A stretch of 64,000 nt of DNA, taken from assembly GCA_013298845.1 (NCBI GenBank), contig JAAFJN010000005.1, positions 20,898 through 84,897 of the forward strand, in the 5' to 3' direction. Positions 43,831 through 54,000 of this stretch are shown one piece after another. The translations under genes and the position numbers were made by a program. Position 1 is the stretch's first letter; the number at the start of each line of letters is the position of its first letter. The notes below the pieces were generated by a model, which was given only the letters and a program-made list of their open reading frames with translations, was not told the origin of the DNA and ran no database searches. Origin of the DNA: Chitinophagales bacterium. Lineage in GTDB: Bacteria; Bacteroidota; Bacteroidia; Chitinophagales; Saprospiraceae.

Positions 43831-44590
43831 CCTGCCCGCGCAGACCACCCACACCAGCGACAACGTGCCGTTTAAACACGGTGAAGAACTGACCTACAAA
43901 ATCTATTACAACTGGAATTTCGTGTGGATGCCCGCCGGAGAGGTGGTATTTAAAGTGTGGGACGAAGGTACGCAGTTCCATTACCAGGCATTTGGGCGCA
44001 CGTATTCTTCTTACGAATGGTTTTACGTGGTGAATGACCGTTACGAATCGTGGGTGGACAAATCCACGTTGTTTCCCAATTATTCGGAGCGCAGCGTGAG
44101 CGAGGGCAAATACAATATTTTTGAAAAAATCGCCTTCAACCAATCGGCCAAAAAAATGACCGTTTGGCGCGCACCCAAACGCGGCGAAACCGAAACCAAA
44201 ACCGAACACGACGTAAAAGCGAAGGTGCACGACGTATTATCCACGCTGTTTTGGTTACGCACTATTGATTTTGCGGCCAAAGGTACCGGTGCCTCCGAGA
44301 GTTTTTCGGTGTTCATGGACCAGGAAGAATTTCCCCTGAAAATGCGGTACGTGGGCAAAAATGAGAAAAAAAGCGTTCACGGCATGGGCAAATACAAAAC
44401 CCTCAAGTTTCAACCCGACGTGATTGCCGGTAACGTATTTAAAGAAGATGCTAAAATGACCGTTTGGGTCAGCGACGACCAAAACCGCATTCCGGTATTG
44501 ATTGAATCACCCGTTTCGGTGGGTTCGGTAAAGGTAGTTTTGAAATCGTACAAAGGGTTGAAATACGATTTTACGGCGAAAGCACCCTAA
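43763..44590 (+). CDS. DUF3108 domain-containing exported protein
   Basis: A 275-residue protein beginning at ATG 43763 (TTG 43757 also open). The signal peptide MKRITFNTILKYCLLLPLLWNSNLPAQ is followed by the DUF3108 beta-rich fold: FKHGEELTYKIYYNWNFVWMPAGE near residue 35, YSSYEWFYVVNDRYESW near 75 and MTVWVSDDQNRIPVLIES near 230. DUF3108 proteins are periplasmic and thought to resemble lipoprotein-localisation or LolA-like clam folds, but have no proven role. Its first 68 bp lie inside the flippase-like gene. Repeat element copy 2 follows. Confidence 0.85.
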   Translation: MKRITFNTILKYCLLLPLLWNSNLPAQTTHTSDNVPFKHGEELTYKIYYNWNFVWMPAGEVVFKVWDEGTQFHYQAFGRTYSSYEWFYVVNDRYESWVDKSTLFPNYSERSVSEGKYNIFEKIAFNQSAKKMTVWRAPKRGETETKTEHDVKAKVHDVLSTLFWLRTIDFAAKGTGASESFSVFMDQEEFPLKMRYVGKNEKKSVHGMGKYKTLKFQPDVIAGNVFKEDAKMTVWVSDDQNRIPVLIESPVSVGSVKVVLKSYKGLKYDFTAKAP

Positions 44591-44630
44591 TTTACCGCGT
44601 CGAGGCGGCCTCACAATGGAGATATTTTTG

Positions 44631-44693
44631 AATATCGAACACCGCGAATTTTGAACACCGAACACCGAATGTCGAACACCGAACACCGAAGTA
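44631..44693. repeat. Element copy 2, left array of GAACACCGAA-type repeats
   Basis: Six or so motif copies (ATCGAACACCGCGAA, TTTGAACACCGAACACCGAA, TGTCGAACACCGAACACCGAA in part). The shorter left arm of the second element. Confidence 0.9.
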
Positions 44694-44835
44694 TTTATTT
44701 GTGAGACATTCTTACCGCACTTTATTATTGGTATTAATCATGTCTGATTAGGCCAATCGTCGCTTAAAAGCGGGATAATGCCACATCACAATGCGCGATA
44801 GCGTGTATTTTAGTCCTTTCCAATTAAAAATCACT
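44694..44835. other. Element copy 2, core sequence
   Basis: Homologous with the core at 18986-19126: CTTACCGCA, AATCGTCGCTTAAAAGCGGG, ATAATGCCACATCA and GCGTGTATT occur in the same order and spacing. Bounded by CGAAGTAT and CACTTCG in inverted orientation. Confidence 0.7.
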
Positions 44836-44941
44836 TCGATGTTCAAAATTCGGTGTTCGGTGTTCGACATTCGGTGTTCGGTGTTCGACATTCGGTGTTC
44901 GGTGTTCGACATTCGGTGTTCGGTGTTCGATGTTCAAAATC
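44836..44941. repeat. Element copy 2, right array of TTCGGTGTTC-type repeats
   Basis: Regular 21-bp units ATTCGGTGTTCGGTGTTCGAC repeated about four times, then an ending GATGTTCAAAAT. Inverted relative to the left array. Confidence 0.9.
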
Positions 44942-44976
44942 TCCGCTCACAAGACAGCCACACAATTGCACCACTG

Positions 44977-45531
44977 TTAGTCCGCAATAACCACCCCGTA
45001 TTTCCGCAACAGCCCCGCCACGTTGTGCTTCGAAAACTGGGCTTTGGCCACCATATTTTGGGCGGGATCAATGGAAAAGTCGTGGGCGGTGCGAAAATCG
45101 GCGCGTTCCAGCCGGGTTTGGTCAAATTGCGCATTACTCAGGGTGCATTCGTCAAAAACGGCCTTTGAAAAATCGGATTCTGAAAAATCCACCGATTCCA
45201 TTTTACAGTTTTTAAACGTTGTTCCTGGCAGTTTTAAGCGAAAAAACGAAGAAAAATCGAGGTTGCAGCCCTCAAACTGCATTTCCAGCGAAAACGTATT
45301 ACACGCTTCGAAGTGAAGTCCCATGAGTTTGCAGTTCACAAACGCTACCCGATGAAAGGAAGTGCGGTGCAACGTGGCCATACTGAGGTCACAGTTCACA
45401 AATGTGCATTCCGAAAACTCGAAGTTTGACAAATCCGCCCGAGACAAAGCACCGTCCTCAAAACGGCACAACTCGTACTCTCCGAGATCAATGGCATCTA
45501 ATGCCTCAAAAGTCTGTCCAGTAAAAAACAT
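44977..45531 (-). CDS. Pentapeptide-repeat protein
   Basis: A 184-residue soluble protein starting at ATG 45531 (MFFTGQTFEALD). Tandem A(D/N)LxF-type pentapeptides run through most of it: CRFEDGALSRADLSNFEFSE, FVNCDLSMATLHRTSFHRVAF split over two repeats, FEACNTF, FSESDFSKAVFDECTLSNAQFDQTRLERADF. Such proteins fold as a right-handed beta-helix; the QnrB/McbG-like group mimics DNA and binds gyrase, others are of unknown role. The frame remains open to 45864 across the upstream repeat array, but this extension is repeat-encoded and lies outside the family. Its promoter is 281 bp upstream, beyond the array. Confidence 0.85.
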   Translation of the reverse strand: MFFTGQTFEALDAIDLGEYELCRFEDGALSRADLSNFEFSECTFVNCDLSMATLHRTSFHRVAFVNCKLMGLHFEACNTFSLEMQFEGCNLDFSSFFRLKLPGTTFKNCKMESVDFSESDFSKAVFDECTLSNAQFDQTRLERADFRTAHDFSIDPAQNMVAKAQFSKHNVAGLLRKYGVVIAD

Positions 45532-45538
45532 AAGTAAG

Positions 45539-45780
45539 GGCGACCCTTGTGGTCGCCAGACAGTGGCACACCCGTGGTCGCATGATGTAGTGGCGACCCT
45601 CCTGATCGCCAGACAGCAGCACACCCGTGGTCGCATGATGTAGCAGCACACCCGTGATCGCCAGACAGTGGCACGCCCGTGGTCGCATGATGTAGCGACC
45701 CTTGTGGTCGCCAGACAGTGGCACACCCGTGGTCGCATGATGTAGTGGCACCCTCGTGATCGCCCAACAGCAGTACACCC
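45539..45780. repeat. Roughly 52-bp tandem array in the pentapeptide gene leader
   Basis: About 4.5 composite units, each of a GCGACC...GGTCGCC-type inverted half (e.g. GGCGACC, GGTCGCCAGACA) and a GTGGCACACCCGTGGTCGCA segment followed by TGATGTAG. The CATGATGTAG block recurs at 45581, 45634, 45686 and 45736 (spacing 53, 52, 50). The array is open in several frames and gives spurious ORFs. Confidence 0.9.
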
Positions 45781-45811
45781 ATCAGCCCCCCCGACAGCAC
45801 CTCTGCGACCG

Positions 45812-45819
45812 CAAAAGTA
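45812..45819 (-). promoter_or_regulatory. -7 box TACTTTTG for the pentapeptide gene
   Basis: A minus-strand TAnnTTTG match on the far side of the repeat array from the start codon, so the array would be transcribed as 5' leader. Confidence 0.45.
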
Positions 45820-45894
45820 ACCCTTACCACCAAAGATCAGGGCCGGTGGCGCAATTTTTTTCAAAAAATCTTGACGTTTTGTCGAAACTAATGG

Positions 45895-45902
45895 TATCTT
45901 TG
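45895..45902 (+). promoter_or_regulatory. Promoter of rpsF-rpsR-rplI (TTGAC ... TATCTTTG)
   Basis: The -7 box TATCTTTG has a TTG at 45871-45873 about 21 bp upstream, suiting the -33 element. Leader to ATG 45952 is about 43 nt. Confidence 0.6.
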
Positions 45903-45951
45903 CACCCGCTTTTTGAAGAAAGCACTAATTATTATTTATAAAACATTGATA

Positions 45952-46395
45952 ATGAGACATTACGAAGTCACCTTCATCGTAGATCCAGTTCTGTCGGGCG
46001 ATGAAGTTTCAGCGACAGCGCAAACTATCCAAGACGATTTGACGCGTTACGGCGCAACAATTGTAGCGGTGGATAACATCGGCCTGCGTCAATTGGCCTA
46101 TCAGATTAACAAACGTTCATCCGGCGTTTATTTCTGCGTAGAATTCGCTTGCGAAGTAGCAGATTTTATTGGCAAATTCGAGTTGAGCCTCAAGCGCAAC
46201 GAGAAATTGCTCCGTTTCCTCACAGTGAAACTGGACAAGTATGGTGTAAAGTACAACGACGACAAGCGCAACGGCCTTATCGGTTCCCGCAAGAAAGTTG
46301 CTCCGGCTCCACTTAAAAAAGGAGACGAACTCGAAGAGGAAATTGTCCTCGCACCCGAAGTGGTTGATTTAGACACACCAGAGGCTGCTGTCTAA
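45952..46395 (+). CDS. rpsF: 30S ribosomal protein S6
   Basis: A 147-residue ribosomal protein binding 16S rRNA with S18. The opening MRHYEVTFIVDPVLSGD and middle DNIGLRQLAYQINKRSSGVYF are the S6 fold. ATG 45952 is chosen over 45913 as it matches the family N-terminus and leaves room for the promoter. The C-terminus carries an extra acidic tail (KKGDELEEEIVLAPEVVDLD), longer than the usual S6. It is the first gene of a three-gene ribosomal operon with rpsR 54 bp downstream. Confidence 0.95.
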   Translation: MRHYEVTFIVDPVLSGDEVSATAQTIQDDLTRYGATIVAVDNIGLRQLAYQINKRSSGVYFCVEFACEVADFIGKFELSLKRNEKLLRFLTVKLDKYGVKYNDDKRNGLIGSRKKVAPAPLKKGDELEEEIVLAPEVVDLDTPEAAV

Positions 46396-46449
46396 CTTTA
46401 CCCTGTATTCACCATTCTTAATTTTCACCACTAAAGCAAACGTTTAAAA

Positions 46450-46719
46450 ATGGCTGCTTCAAGAGAAGATGTAAAATTTCTTAGCAATCCCCGCATCGGA
46501 TTGCGCCGCAAAAAATACTGCCGTTTCCGCAAGTTCGGCATCAAATACATTGACTACAAAGACGCAGATTTTCTGCTTCAATTCATCAATGAGCAAGGCA
46601 AATTGTTGCCACGTCGTATCACAGGCAACAGCCTCAAATACCAACGCCGCGTTTCTACGGCCGTAAAACGTGCACGCCACCTCGCTATTCTGCCGTTCTT
46701 GGCCGACTTGATGAAGTAA
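46450..46719 (+). CDS. rpsR: 30S ribosomal protein S18
   Basis: An 89-residue protein that pairs with S6 on the small subunit. Contains [18 protein letters not shown], then [20 protein letters not shown] and a basic [13 protein letters not shown] tail, the classic S18 signature. The middle gene of the rpsF-rpsR-rplI operon; gaps of 54 and 44 bp, with no internal promoter box seen. Confidence 0.97.
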   Translation: MAASREDVKFLSNPRIGLRRKKYCRFRKFGIKYIDYKDADFLLQFINEQGKLLPRRITGNSLKYQRRVSTAVKRARHLAILPFLADLMK

Positions 46720-46763
46720 TTCGAATTGCATTTTTTTCACACACTCAAACGTAAACTCTAAGC

Positions 46764-47210
46764 ATGAATATCATTCTGCTCGAACATATCGAAAAAGTGG
46801 GCGCGAAGCACGAAGTAGTTACTGTAAAAGATGGCTACGGACGCAACTACCTCATCCCACAGGGTCTGGCTATTGTGGCCAACAAAACGAACATGGCTAA
46901 ATTAGACGGCATGAAAAAACAAGCCGACAAAAAAGAATCGGCCATGATTTCTACCTACCAGGCTCTTTTGGCTAAAACCGAAGGCCAAACGCTCAAAATT
47001 ACCGCCAAAGCCGGTGAAAGTGGCCGCTTGTTCGGTTCAGTTTCGGCTACCGACTTGGTAAAAGCACTCGCCGCTATCGGTGTAGATGCCGAAAAACGTC
47101 ACATCATTATGCCTGAAGAGGTGAAAGAATTGGGTGCTTACACAGCAGTACTCAAATACCACCCACAAGTATCTGGCGACGTTGCTTTTGAAGTTGTAAC
47201 AGAAGGCTAA
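46764..47210 (+). CDS. rplI: 50S ribosomal protein L9
   Basis: A 148-residue protein of the large subunit (23S rRNA, L1 side). The N-terminal domain has MNIILLEHIEKVGAKHEVV and VKDGYGRNYLIPQGLAIVA, followed by the long connecting helix and a C-terminal domain with GRLFGSVSATDLVKAL. It ends the ribosomal operon and is followed by a strong terminator. Confidence 0.97.
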   Translation: MNIILLEHIEKVGAKHEVVTVKDGYGRNYLIPQGLAIVANKTNMAKLDGMKKQADKKESAMISTYQALLAKTEGQTLKITAKAGESGRLFGSVSATDLVKALAAIGVDAEKRHIIMPEEVKELGAYTAVLKYHPQVSGDVAFEVVTEG

Positions 47211-47237
47211 TTACAGCCCCTTTTATACATTTTATCT

Positions 47238-47291
47238 AAAAACTTTTCGAGTTTCGGACTTTAACCAGCCGAAATTTGAAAAGTTTTTTTG
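47238..47291 (+). terminator. Intrinsic terminator of the ribosomal operon
   Basis: AAAAACTTTTC..GTTTCGG pairs with CCGAAAT..GAAAAGTTTTT across a loop of about 11 nt, followed by a T run. Confidence 0.85.
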
Positions 47292-47370
47292 TTTATAGCG
47301 CGCTTGGTGTTGCGCATACAATACGGGCTTCATGCACAAAACCTACCGCTTTGAAGAATACAGCCCGCCC

Positions 47371-47454
47371 CTACTTCAATTCGCCAAACAATACTTCGCC
47401 CGTGACCAAATCGTGGTACGCGTGTATAATTCCAATTTCTTTTTGTTCAATGCG
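47371..47454 (-). pseudogene. Possible C-terminal remnant of a beta-carbonic anhydrase
   Basis: In frame with, and directly after, the TerB-like gene's TAG on the minus strand the sequence reads RIEQKEIGIIHAYHDLVTG then EVLFGELK and a stop. The pattern 'xIGIIxAxxDLxTGEVxF' recalls the final strand of beta-carbonic anhydrases. There is no start codon or room for the enzyme. It may be a decayed gene end, or coincidence. Plus-strand frame 47332-47502 overlaps the TerB-like gene and is not counted. Confidence 0.25.
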
Positions 47455-47886
47455 CTACAATTGATTTTTAGCCACCAGTACCTCCATCCCCTGCCAGGCT
47501 AATTCATCGTCAATTTTTAATTTTTGTTTGAGGTATTGCACCAATTTATGCTCCATGGGCGTCACAATACCATCGGCCAAAATAACATCGAGGCAATGGT
47601 AAAAGAGTGGCAAACGGGTTTGCTCCCGAATGTGCCCCAACGCCGAATCAATGGCAACGGTGTACGTACCGGCCCGTTCATAACTGCGCTGCGCAAATTC
47701 TTTGAGCGCATCGGGGTGGTAATCTTTAAAAATATTGCGGCTGCCGATGGAGGTATGAAACATGGCATTGTCCGGGTTGTATCCCAGTTCATTGGCGTGC
47801 AGGCAAGCCATGAGTACCAAAGTGCAGGCTTCTGCTTCGTTGGAAACCGGAATTTCGGGGTTCAATGGGTGATTCGCTGAATTCAT
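47455..47886 (-). CDS. TerB-like (tellurite-resistance/DUF533-type) protein
   Basis: A 143-residue soluble helical protein starting at ATG 47886 (MNSANHPLNPEIPVSN). The C-terminal half has the TerB pattern: LPLFYHCLDVILADGIVTPMEHK, with the 'ADGxxxxxE' metal-binding motif, and YLKQKLKIDDELAWQGMEVL. TerB domains are associated with stress and signalling and may bind metal. The frame is open to 47934, but the segment upstream of the ATG would overlap the promoter box. Confidence 0.72.
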   Translation of the reverse strand: MNSANHPLNPEIPVSNEAEACTLVLMACLHANELGYNPDNAMFHTSIGSRNIFKDYHPDALKEFAQRSYERAGTYTVAIDSALGHIREQTRLPLFYHCLDVILADGIVTPMEHKLVQYLKQKLKIDDELAWQGMEVLVAKNQL

Positions 47887-47919
47887 GAATAAAAAGGTAA
47901 GGTTGCCGTAATTTTTTGA

Positions 47920-47927
47920 CAAACATA
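47920..47927 (-). promoter_or_regulatory. -7 box TATGTTTG for the TerB-like gene
   Basis: A minus-strand TAnnTTTG match 33 bp before ATG 47886, divergent from the box of the giant surface gene. Confidence 0.5.
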
Positions 47928-47961
47928 CAACCATTATTTCAAGAATGTTCTTAGTTTAAAT

Positions 47962-47969
47962 TACTTTTG
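47962..47969 (+). promoter_or_regulatory. -7 box TACTTTTG for the 2040-residue surface gene
   Basis: A plus-strand TAnnTTTG match giving a leader of about 50 nt before ATG 48024. Confidence 0.5.
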
Positions 47970-48023
47970 CCCACGTTACTGGTTTAATCCCTATTTACTA
48001 CGCCGTTTTCCTTTACTTTGCTC

Positions 48024-51000
48024 ATGCTAAACTACTACATTAAACTATCCCTCGCCGGGATATTAACAGTATTATTTGTACATCCAACTTTTGCACAATG
48101 CCCCATTACGGTAAATGCTGGTGAAGATATTTTGCTGTGCCCGCCCCCCACGCCGGTCCAACTTGACGGGGATATTTCGGGCGATTATCTCAACTTCAAC
48201 TGGATACCTACCACTGGCCTGACGGGTGCCAATACCCTTACCCCAACCGCCAATGTTACCCAAAACACGACTTACGTATTGCGCGCAAAAGCCGTGATTG
48301 AAAGCATAAATTTGATTGACAATGGCGATTTTGAAGGCGGAAACAGCAGTTTTACCACCAGTTACACGTACAGCCCGGGCAATTTGTGGCCCGAAGGCAC
48401 GTACGAAGTGCTCGACAACCCACAAACCTCCCACAGCAATTTTGCGCCTTGTACGGACCACACCGGCGGCGGCCAAATGATGGCCGTGAACGGTAATGGA
48501 GGGGCCAATACCAACGTATGGTGCCAAACCATTTCCATTGCCCCCAACACCGAATACGCCTTTACGGCCTGGGCAACTTCTTTGGTAGGTGCGGCCCCGG
48601 CGGTATTGCAATTTTCGGTGAATAGCGTCAACCTCGGTACACCCTTTGCGGTATCACCGGCGTTGTGCAACTGGCAGCAGTTTTACGCTTTATGGAACAG
48701 CGGTCCCAGTACCACGGCCAATATTTGCGTTGTTAACCAAAATACTGCACTTTCGGGCAATGACTTTGCCCTCGACGATATTGGGTTTTCGCCCGTGTGT
48801 GTCGTCACCGATACCGTCAGAATCAAAATAGCCAGCATAACTGCGGTGGCGACACCCGCCGTTTCGCTGCTCCCCTGCGAAGGTGCGCCCATTACCCTCA
48901 ATGGCAACGGCAGTAGCGTGGGAACGGGCTATTCGTACCAATGGGGCACCACTGATGGCAATATTGTATCGGGTGCCACTACCCTCAATCCGGTGGTGAA
49001 TGCGGCGGGTCAATACACCTTAACGGTTACTTACACCGAAGGCAACACCGAATGCACCAAAACGGCAACGGTTACGGTAGTGGAAACCCCTAATCCGTTG
49101 GTTGCCTGGGTGACACCTCCCCAGCCATTGGGTTGCGGCGGCACCAATGTTACCTTATTGGGAAACAGCAACCAGGGCAATGTTTCTTACGCGTGGTCTA
49201 CCCTCAATGGAAACATCGTATCGGGTATGAATAGCAAAAACTGCATTGTGAACGTAGCCGGAACATATACTTTAGTGGTCACCAACCTGGCCACTGGTTG
49301 CACCGCCACCACCGATGTTGCTTTGGGCAGTGCCACCAACCCGCCCATTGCCAATGCCAACGGCGGTACCCCCATTTCCTGTTTGCAAACGACCTCCACC
49401 CTATCCGGGACGGGCAGTTCGTCGGGAGCAGGGATTAACTACACTTGGCAGGTTTTAGCGGGCAGCGGCGGTGCGCTTAGTGGCCCCGTGAACGGAATCA
49501 ACGCCACGGCCAGTGCGGCCGGTAGTTTTATTTTGGGCGTTACCAACACCGTCAACGGCTGCACCAGTTACGATACCGTGGCCATTACCAGCACGGTCCT
49601 TTCTCCCAACCTTTCGTTGCCATTGCCCGATACCTTTACCTGCGTACAGGATACCGTTTGGGTAACGGCCAATAGCAATACGCCCAATGCCAGTTTTGCC
49701 TGGACAACCTCCGGCGGCAGCATTGCGGGGGGCAATAATATCCCCACGATTACCACTTTATCACCCGGCATTTACAACGTTACGGTGACCAATCCGGCCA
49801 ACGGCTGCACCACAACCTCTTCGGTAACGGTGTTGATGAACCAACAAGCGCCGGTGGCCGTTGCGTTGCCCGCCGATAGTATTACCTGCCAGCAAACCAG
49901 CGTGTTATTGTCCGGCTCCGGTTCTTCCACGGGCGGCACAATGGCCTACCAATGGCAAGGCGGAAACATCGTGTCCGGGGGCCAGACATTAACCCCAACG
50001 GTAAACGCGGCGGGTATTTATACTTTGCAGGTGACCAACCAAAGCAACGGTTGTACCCACACCGCCACGACCACCGTTTTTGCCGATGCCAACGCCATTA
50101 CCGCCGTTGCCAATGCTCCCGATACCCTCGATTGTGTGACCGCTTCGGTACAAATCAATGCCAACGGCAGTACCAATGGTCCCGGATTTCTGTACCAATG
50201 GACCACCACAACCGGCCAAATTGGTTCGGGTGCCCAAACCCCCACTCCGGTGGTAAACTTGCCCGGCACGTATGCGCTTTTGCTCACCAATCCGGCCAAT
50301 GGTTGTACCTCCACGGCCGTAGCGGTGGTGGAGCAAAACCTGGCCCCTCCGGCGTTTAGCATTTTGAACAATACGCCCATCACTTGCGCCCAACCCACCG
50401 TTACCATTACCACCCAGAGCAACCAGCCCGGTGGTAATTATACGTTCAACTGGGCCACCACCGACGGCCAAATTGTGGGTGCAACCAACGCGGCGGCACT
50501 TTTGGTGGGGCAAGCCGGTACTTATACAGTGACCATTACCAACCAACAAAACGGCTGTACCTCAACGGCCTCCACTACGGTGATCGCGACCGATCAAATT
50601 CCTGTATTGGCCATTGCGCCGCCGCCAACCTTAACCTGCAATACCCTTAACACGGCCTTGCAGTTGAGCATTTCGGGGGTAAATGGCCCGACCCAAATCC
50701 AATGGACTACCACGAATGGCCAAATTACCGCCAACCCCAACGGCGCTAACCCAACGGTAAACGCCGCCGGAACCTACGCGGTTACCGTGACCAACCCAAC
50801 CAATGGCTGCACCGCGCAAGCCAGCGTGCTTGTTCAGCAGGATACTGCCGCGCCCGCCGTGGCGTTACCGGTAGTGCCTACAATTACCTGCACCAACCCA
50901 ACGCAAACTATTACGGCAACGGTGCCCGCCACCGGAGTCAACGTGGTATGGAGCACCACCAACGGGCAGTTTGTTACGCCCCCCGCCAACAACCCGACCG

Positions 51001-54000
51001 TTACGGTCAACCAGGCCGGATTGTACCAAATTGCTTTGACCAATACCAATAATGGCTGTACCAGCGCGGCGCAAGTGACTATTTTGGCCAATCAAACGGC
51101 TCCCGTGGTGAACATTACCACCCCTAATGTACTCACGTGCACCCAGTTACAAACCAATCTTTTGGCCAATATTTCGCAGGCTGGAACGGCGTTTAATACC
51201 CAATGGAGCACCACCAACGGTGCCTTTGCCCTGCCCGCCAATGCCCCCACGACGGCCACCGGAACCCCCGGCACTTATCAGGTGATGGTAACCAATACCG
51301 TCAATGGCTGTTCCGCACAGGCTTCTGTGAATGTTGCGCAAGACACCGTGCACCCCGTGGTAAATGTATCGGCCAATGGTATTTTGACCTGCGCCCAACC
51401 CCAAATCGGTCTCGCGGCAACGGTTACGGGTGCATCGGGGAATATACCGGCAGTGTGGACAACGGCCGGTGGGCAGTTTGTGGGTAATACCGCAACCCTT
51501 ACCCCGCAAGTTAGTCAACCCGGCACTTATACCCTCACCGCTACCGACCCCGGAAACGGTTGCAGCAGCCTACAAAGCGTTGTTGTGCAGCAAAATATCG
51601 CCCCACCGGCGGCCAATGCCGGTACCGATGCCGTTTTGTTGTGCTCTACCCCGGTACTTACGTTGAACGGTAGCGTCAGCAATGAACCCGGTCTGACCAT
51701 CAACTGGACCTCATCCGTACCCAATGCATTTACGGGACCTACCAATACCGCCACCCCATCGGTGGATGCGGCGGGTACGTTTATTTTAAGCGTTGTTAAC
51801 CCGGCCAACGGGTGCAGCGACCGCGATACCGTCGTCATTACCGCCGATGTGAACCAACCCGTTGTGGCATTGGCAGCGCCAGCGGTAATCACCTGTACCC
51901 AAACCCAAGTGCCATTATCGGGTACTGCAACCAGCCCCAATCCTTCGCTCAACCTGCAATGGAGTGCCACGGGCGGCGGTGTTTTGGGCGGCAATACCAA
52001 TAGTTTGCAACCCATTGCGCAAGCGGCCGGAACGTACACCCTGGTGGTTTCGGACAATAGCAACGGGTGTTCGGCCAGCGCGACCATTGCCGTATCGGAA
52101 AATAAAGTGCCGCCGATAGCCGAAGCCGGTGCCACGCAGCAATTAACCTGCGATATCACCAGCACCTCCCTGTCGGGCAGCAGTGGCCCCGGTACCCCGG
52201 TCACATTTGCCTGGACCACCGCCAACGGATTTATTGTTTCGGGACAAAATCAGGCCAATCCAATCATCAACGAACCCGGTGTTTATGCCCTTACCGTCAC
52301 CAACACCCAAAATGGCTGTACGGCGACTGACCAGGTGACCATTACCGAAAATATTGCGCCACCGATTCCCGCCATCGCCTCTCCGGCGGTATTAACCTGT
52401 GCCGCACCACAAACGGTATTAACCGCGAGCAGCGCCCCACTTAACGTTACAGCGGCCTGGACCACCACCAATGGCGCGTTTATTTCCGGTCAAAACACCC
52501 TTACGCCCACAATTAGCGCGGCCGGAACGTACATTTTATTGGTCGAAAATCCACTAAACGGGTGTACATCTACGGTTCAAACCCAGGTTTCCGAAAACAA
52601 AGTCCCCCCGGCAGTGGACGCGGGTGCAACGGTCATCCTTACCTGTACCGATCCCAGTTTGTCCCTGAGCGGCACATCGGCGACGGGTACCAATGTCGTA
52701 TGGGCCACTACCACCGGTAATATTGTGAGCGGCCAAACGGGATTATCGCCACTGGTAAACCGTCCCGGCACTTATACCATTACCGCGACCAACGCCGCCA
52801 ACGGCTGTACAGCCTCCGATAACGTGACGGTGAGTATTGATACCCTGGCACCCACAATTGCCATTACCCCTCCGGCGGTGCTCACCTGCCTGCAACAACA
52901 AATTCTGTTGCAATCGAACGTTTCCAACGCCGGTATTTCGTATTCGGCCATTTGGAGTACCACGCAGGGCAATATCGTCAGTGGGCATCAATCGTTAAAT
53001 CCCGTGGTGAACCAACCCGCGCCTTACACCTTAACCGTGGTGAACCCCGACAATGGTTGTTCGGCGACGGCTTCGGTGGCGGTGGCTCAAAATACACAAC
53101 CACCCGTGGTATCTACGGGACCGGGCGGCATTTTGCATTGTAACCAACCAACGTGGGATATTACAAGTACGGTAACGCAGGCGGGTACCAACCCGGCCTA
53201 CCAGTGGACGACCCAAAACGGTGTCCTTCAGAACAATACCACTGCCCCAACGGCAACGACTTCGGCCGCAGGGGTGTATCGTTTGATGGTCACCAACTTG
53301 TCCAATGGCTGCACCAACACCGCTACTACCACCATTACGGCGGTATTGCCCCCGCAATTTGACCCGGTGGCCGTTCAGCCAACCTGTCTTTTGCCTTTGG
53401 GCAGCCTTGATTTTGGTACGGTGACCAACGGTGCCGAACCATTCACTTTTTCTTTTGACAATGGTAATACTTTTGGCCAAAATTTCATTAAAAACGGCCT
53501 CGCGCCGGGCGTTTACAGTTTGGTGGTGGAAGATACCTACGGTTGTACGGCCGAGGTAAATATGACGCTGGAAGAACCGGTGTACCCATCGGCGAGTTTA
53601 CCGGCGTTGTTCCAAATTGAGCAGGGCGATTCGGTGCGTTTATTGCCGCAAACCTATCCTCCGGCCCCTTTGGTGCAGCAATGGAGTTGGACCGAAACTT
53701 TGCTTAGCCCGGTTCAGGTAGCACCCGGTCTGGAATGCGCCGATTGCCCCAAACCGTGGGTAAAACCGCTGCGCACCAGCCAATACACGGTAACCATTAC
53801 CGATCAGCAAGGCTGTACGGCTTCGGCAACTTCGCGGGTGGAAGTAGATACCAAACGGAAAATTTACGTGCCCAATATCATTACCCCCGAAGGCGACGCG
53901 CCTAACAACAAGTTCACCATTTTTGGCAAAGGCGTCACCGATATTGAATTGTTGCAGGTATTTGACCGCTGGGGCGCATTGGTTTGGGAAGGCCGTCATT

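Noticed and set aside
45498..45833. Minus-strand frames over the 52-bp array
   Set aside because: All three frames stay open because of the repeat; no start or family support.
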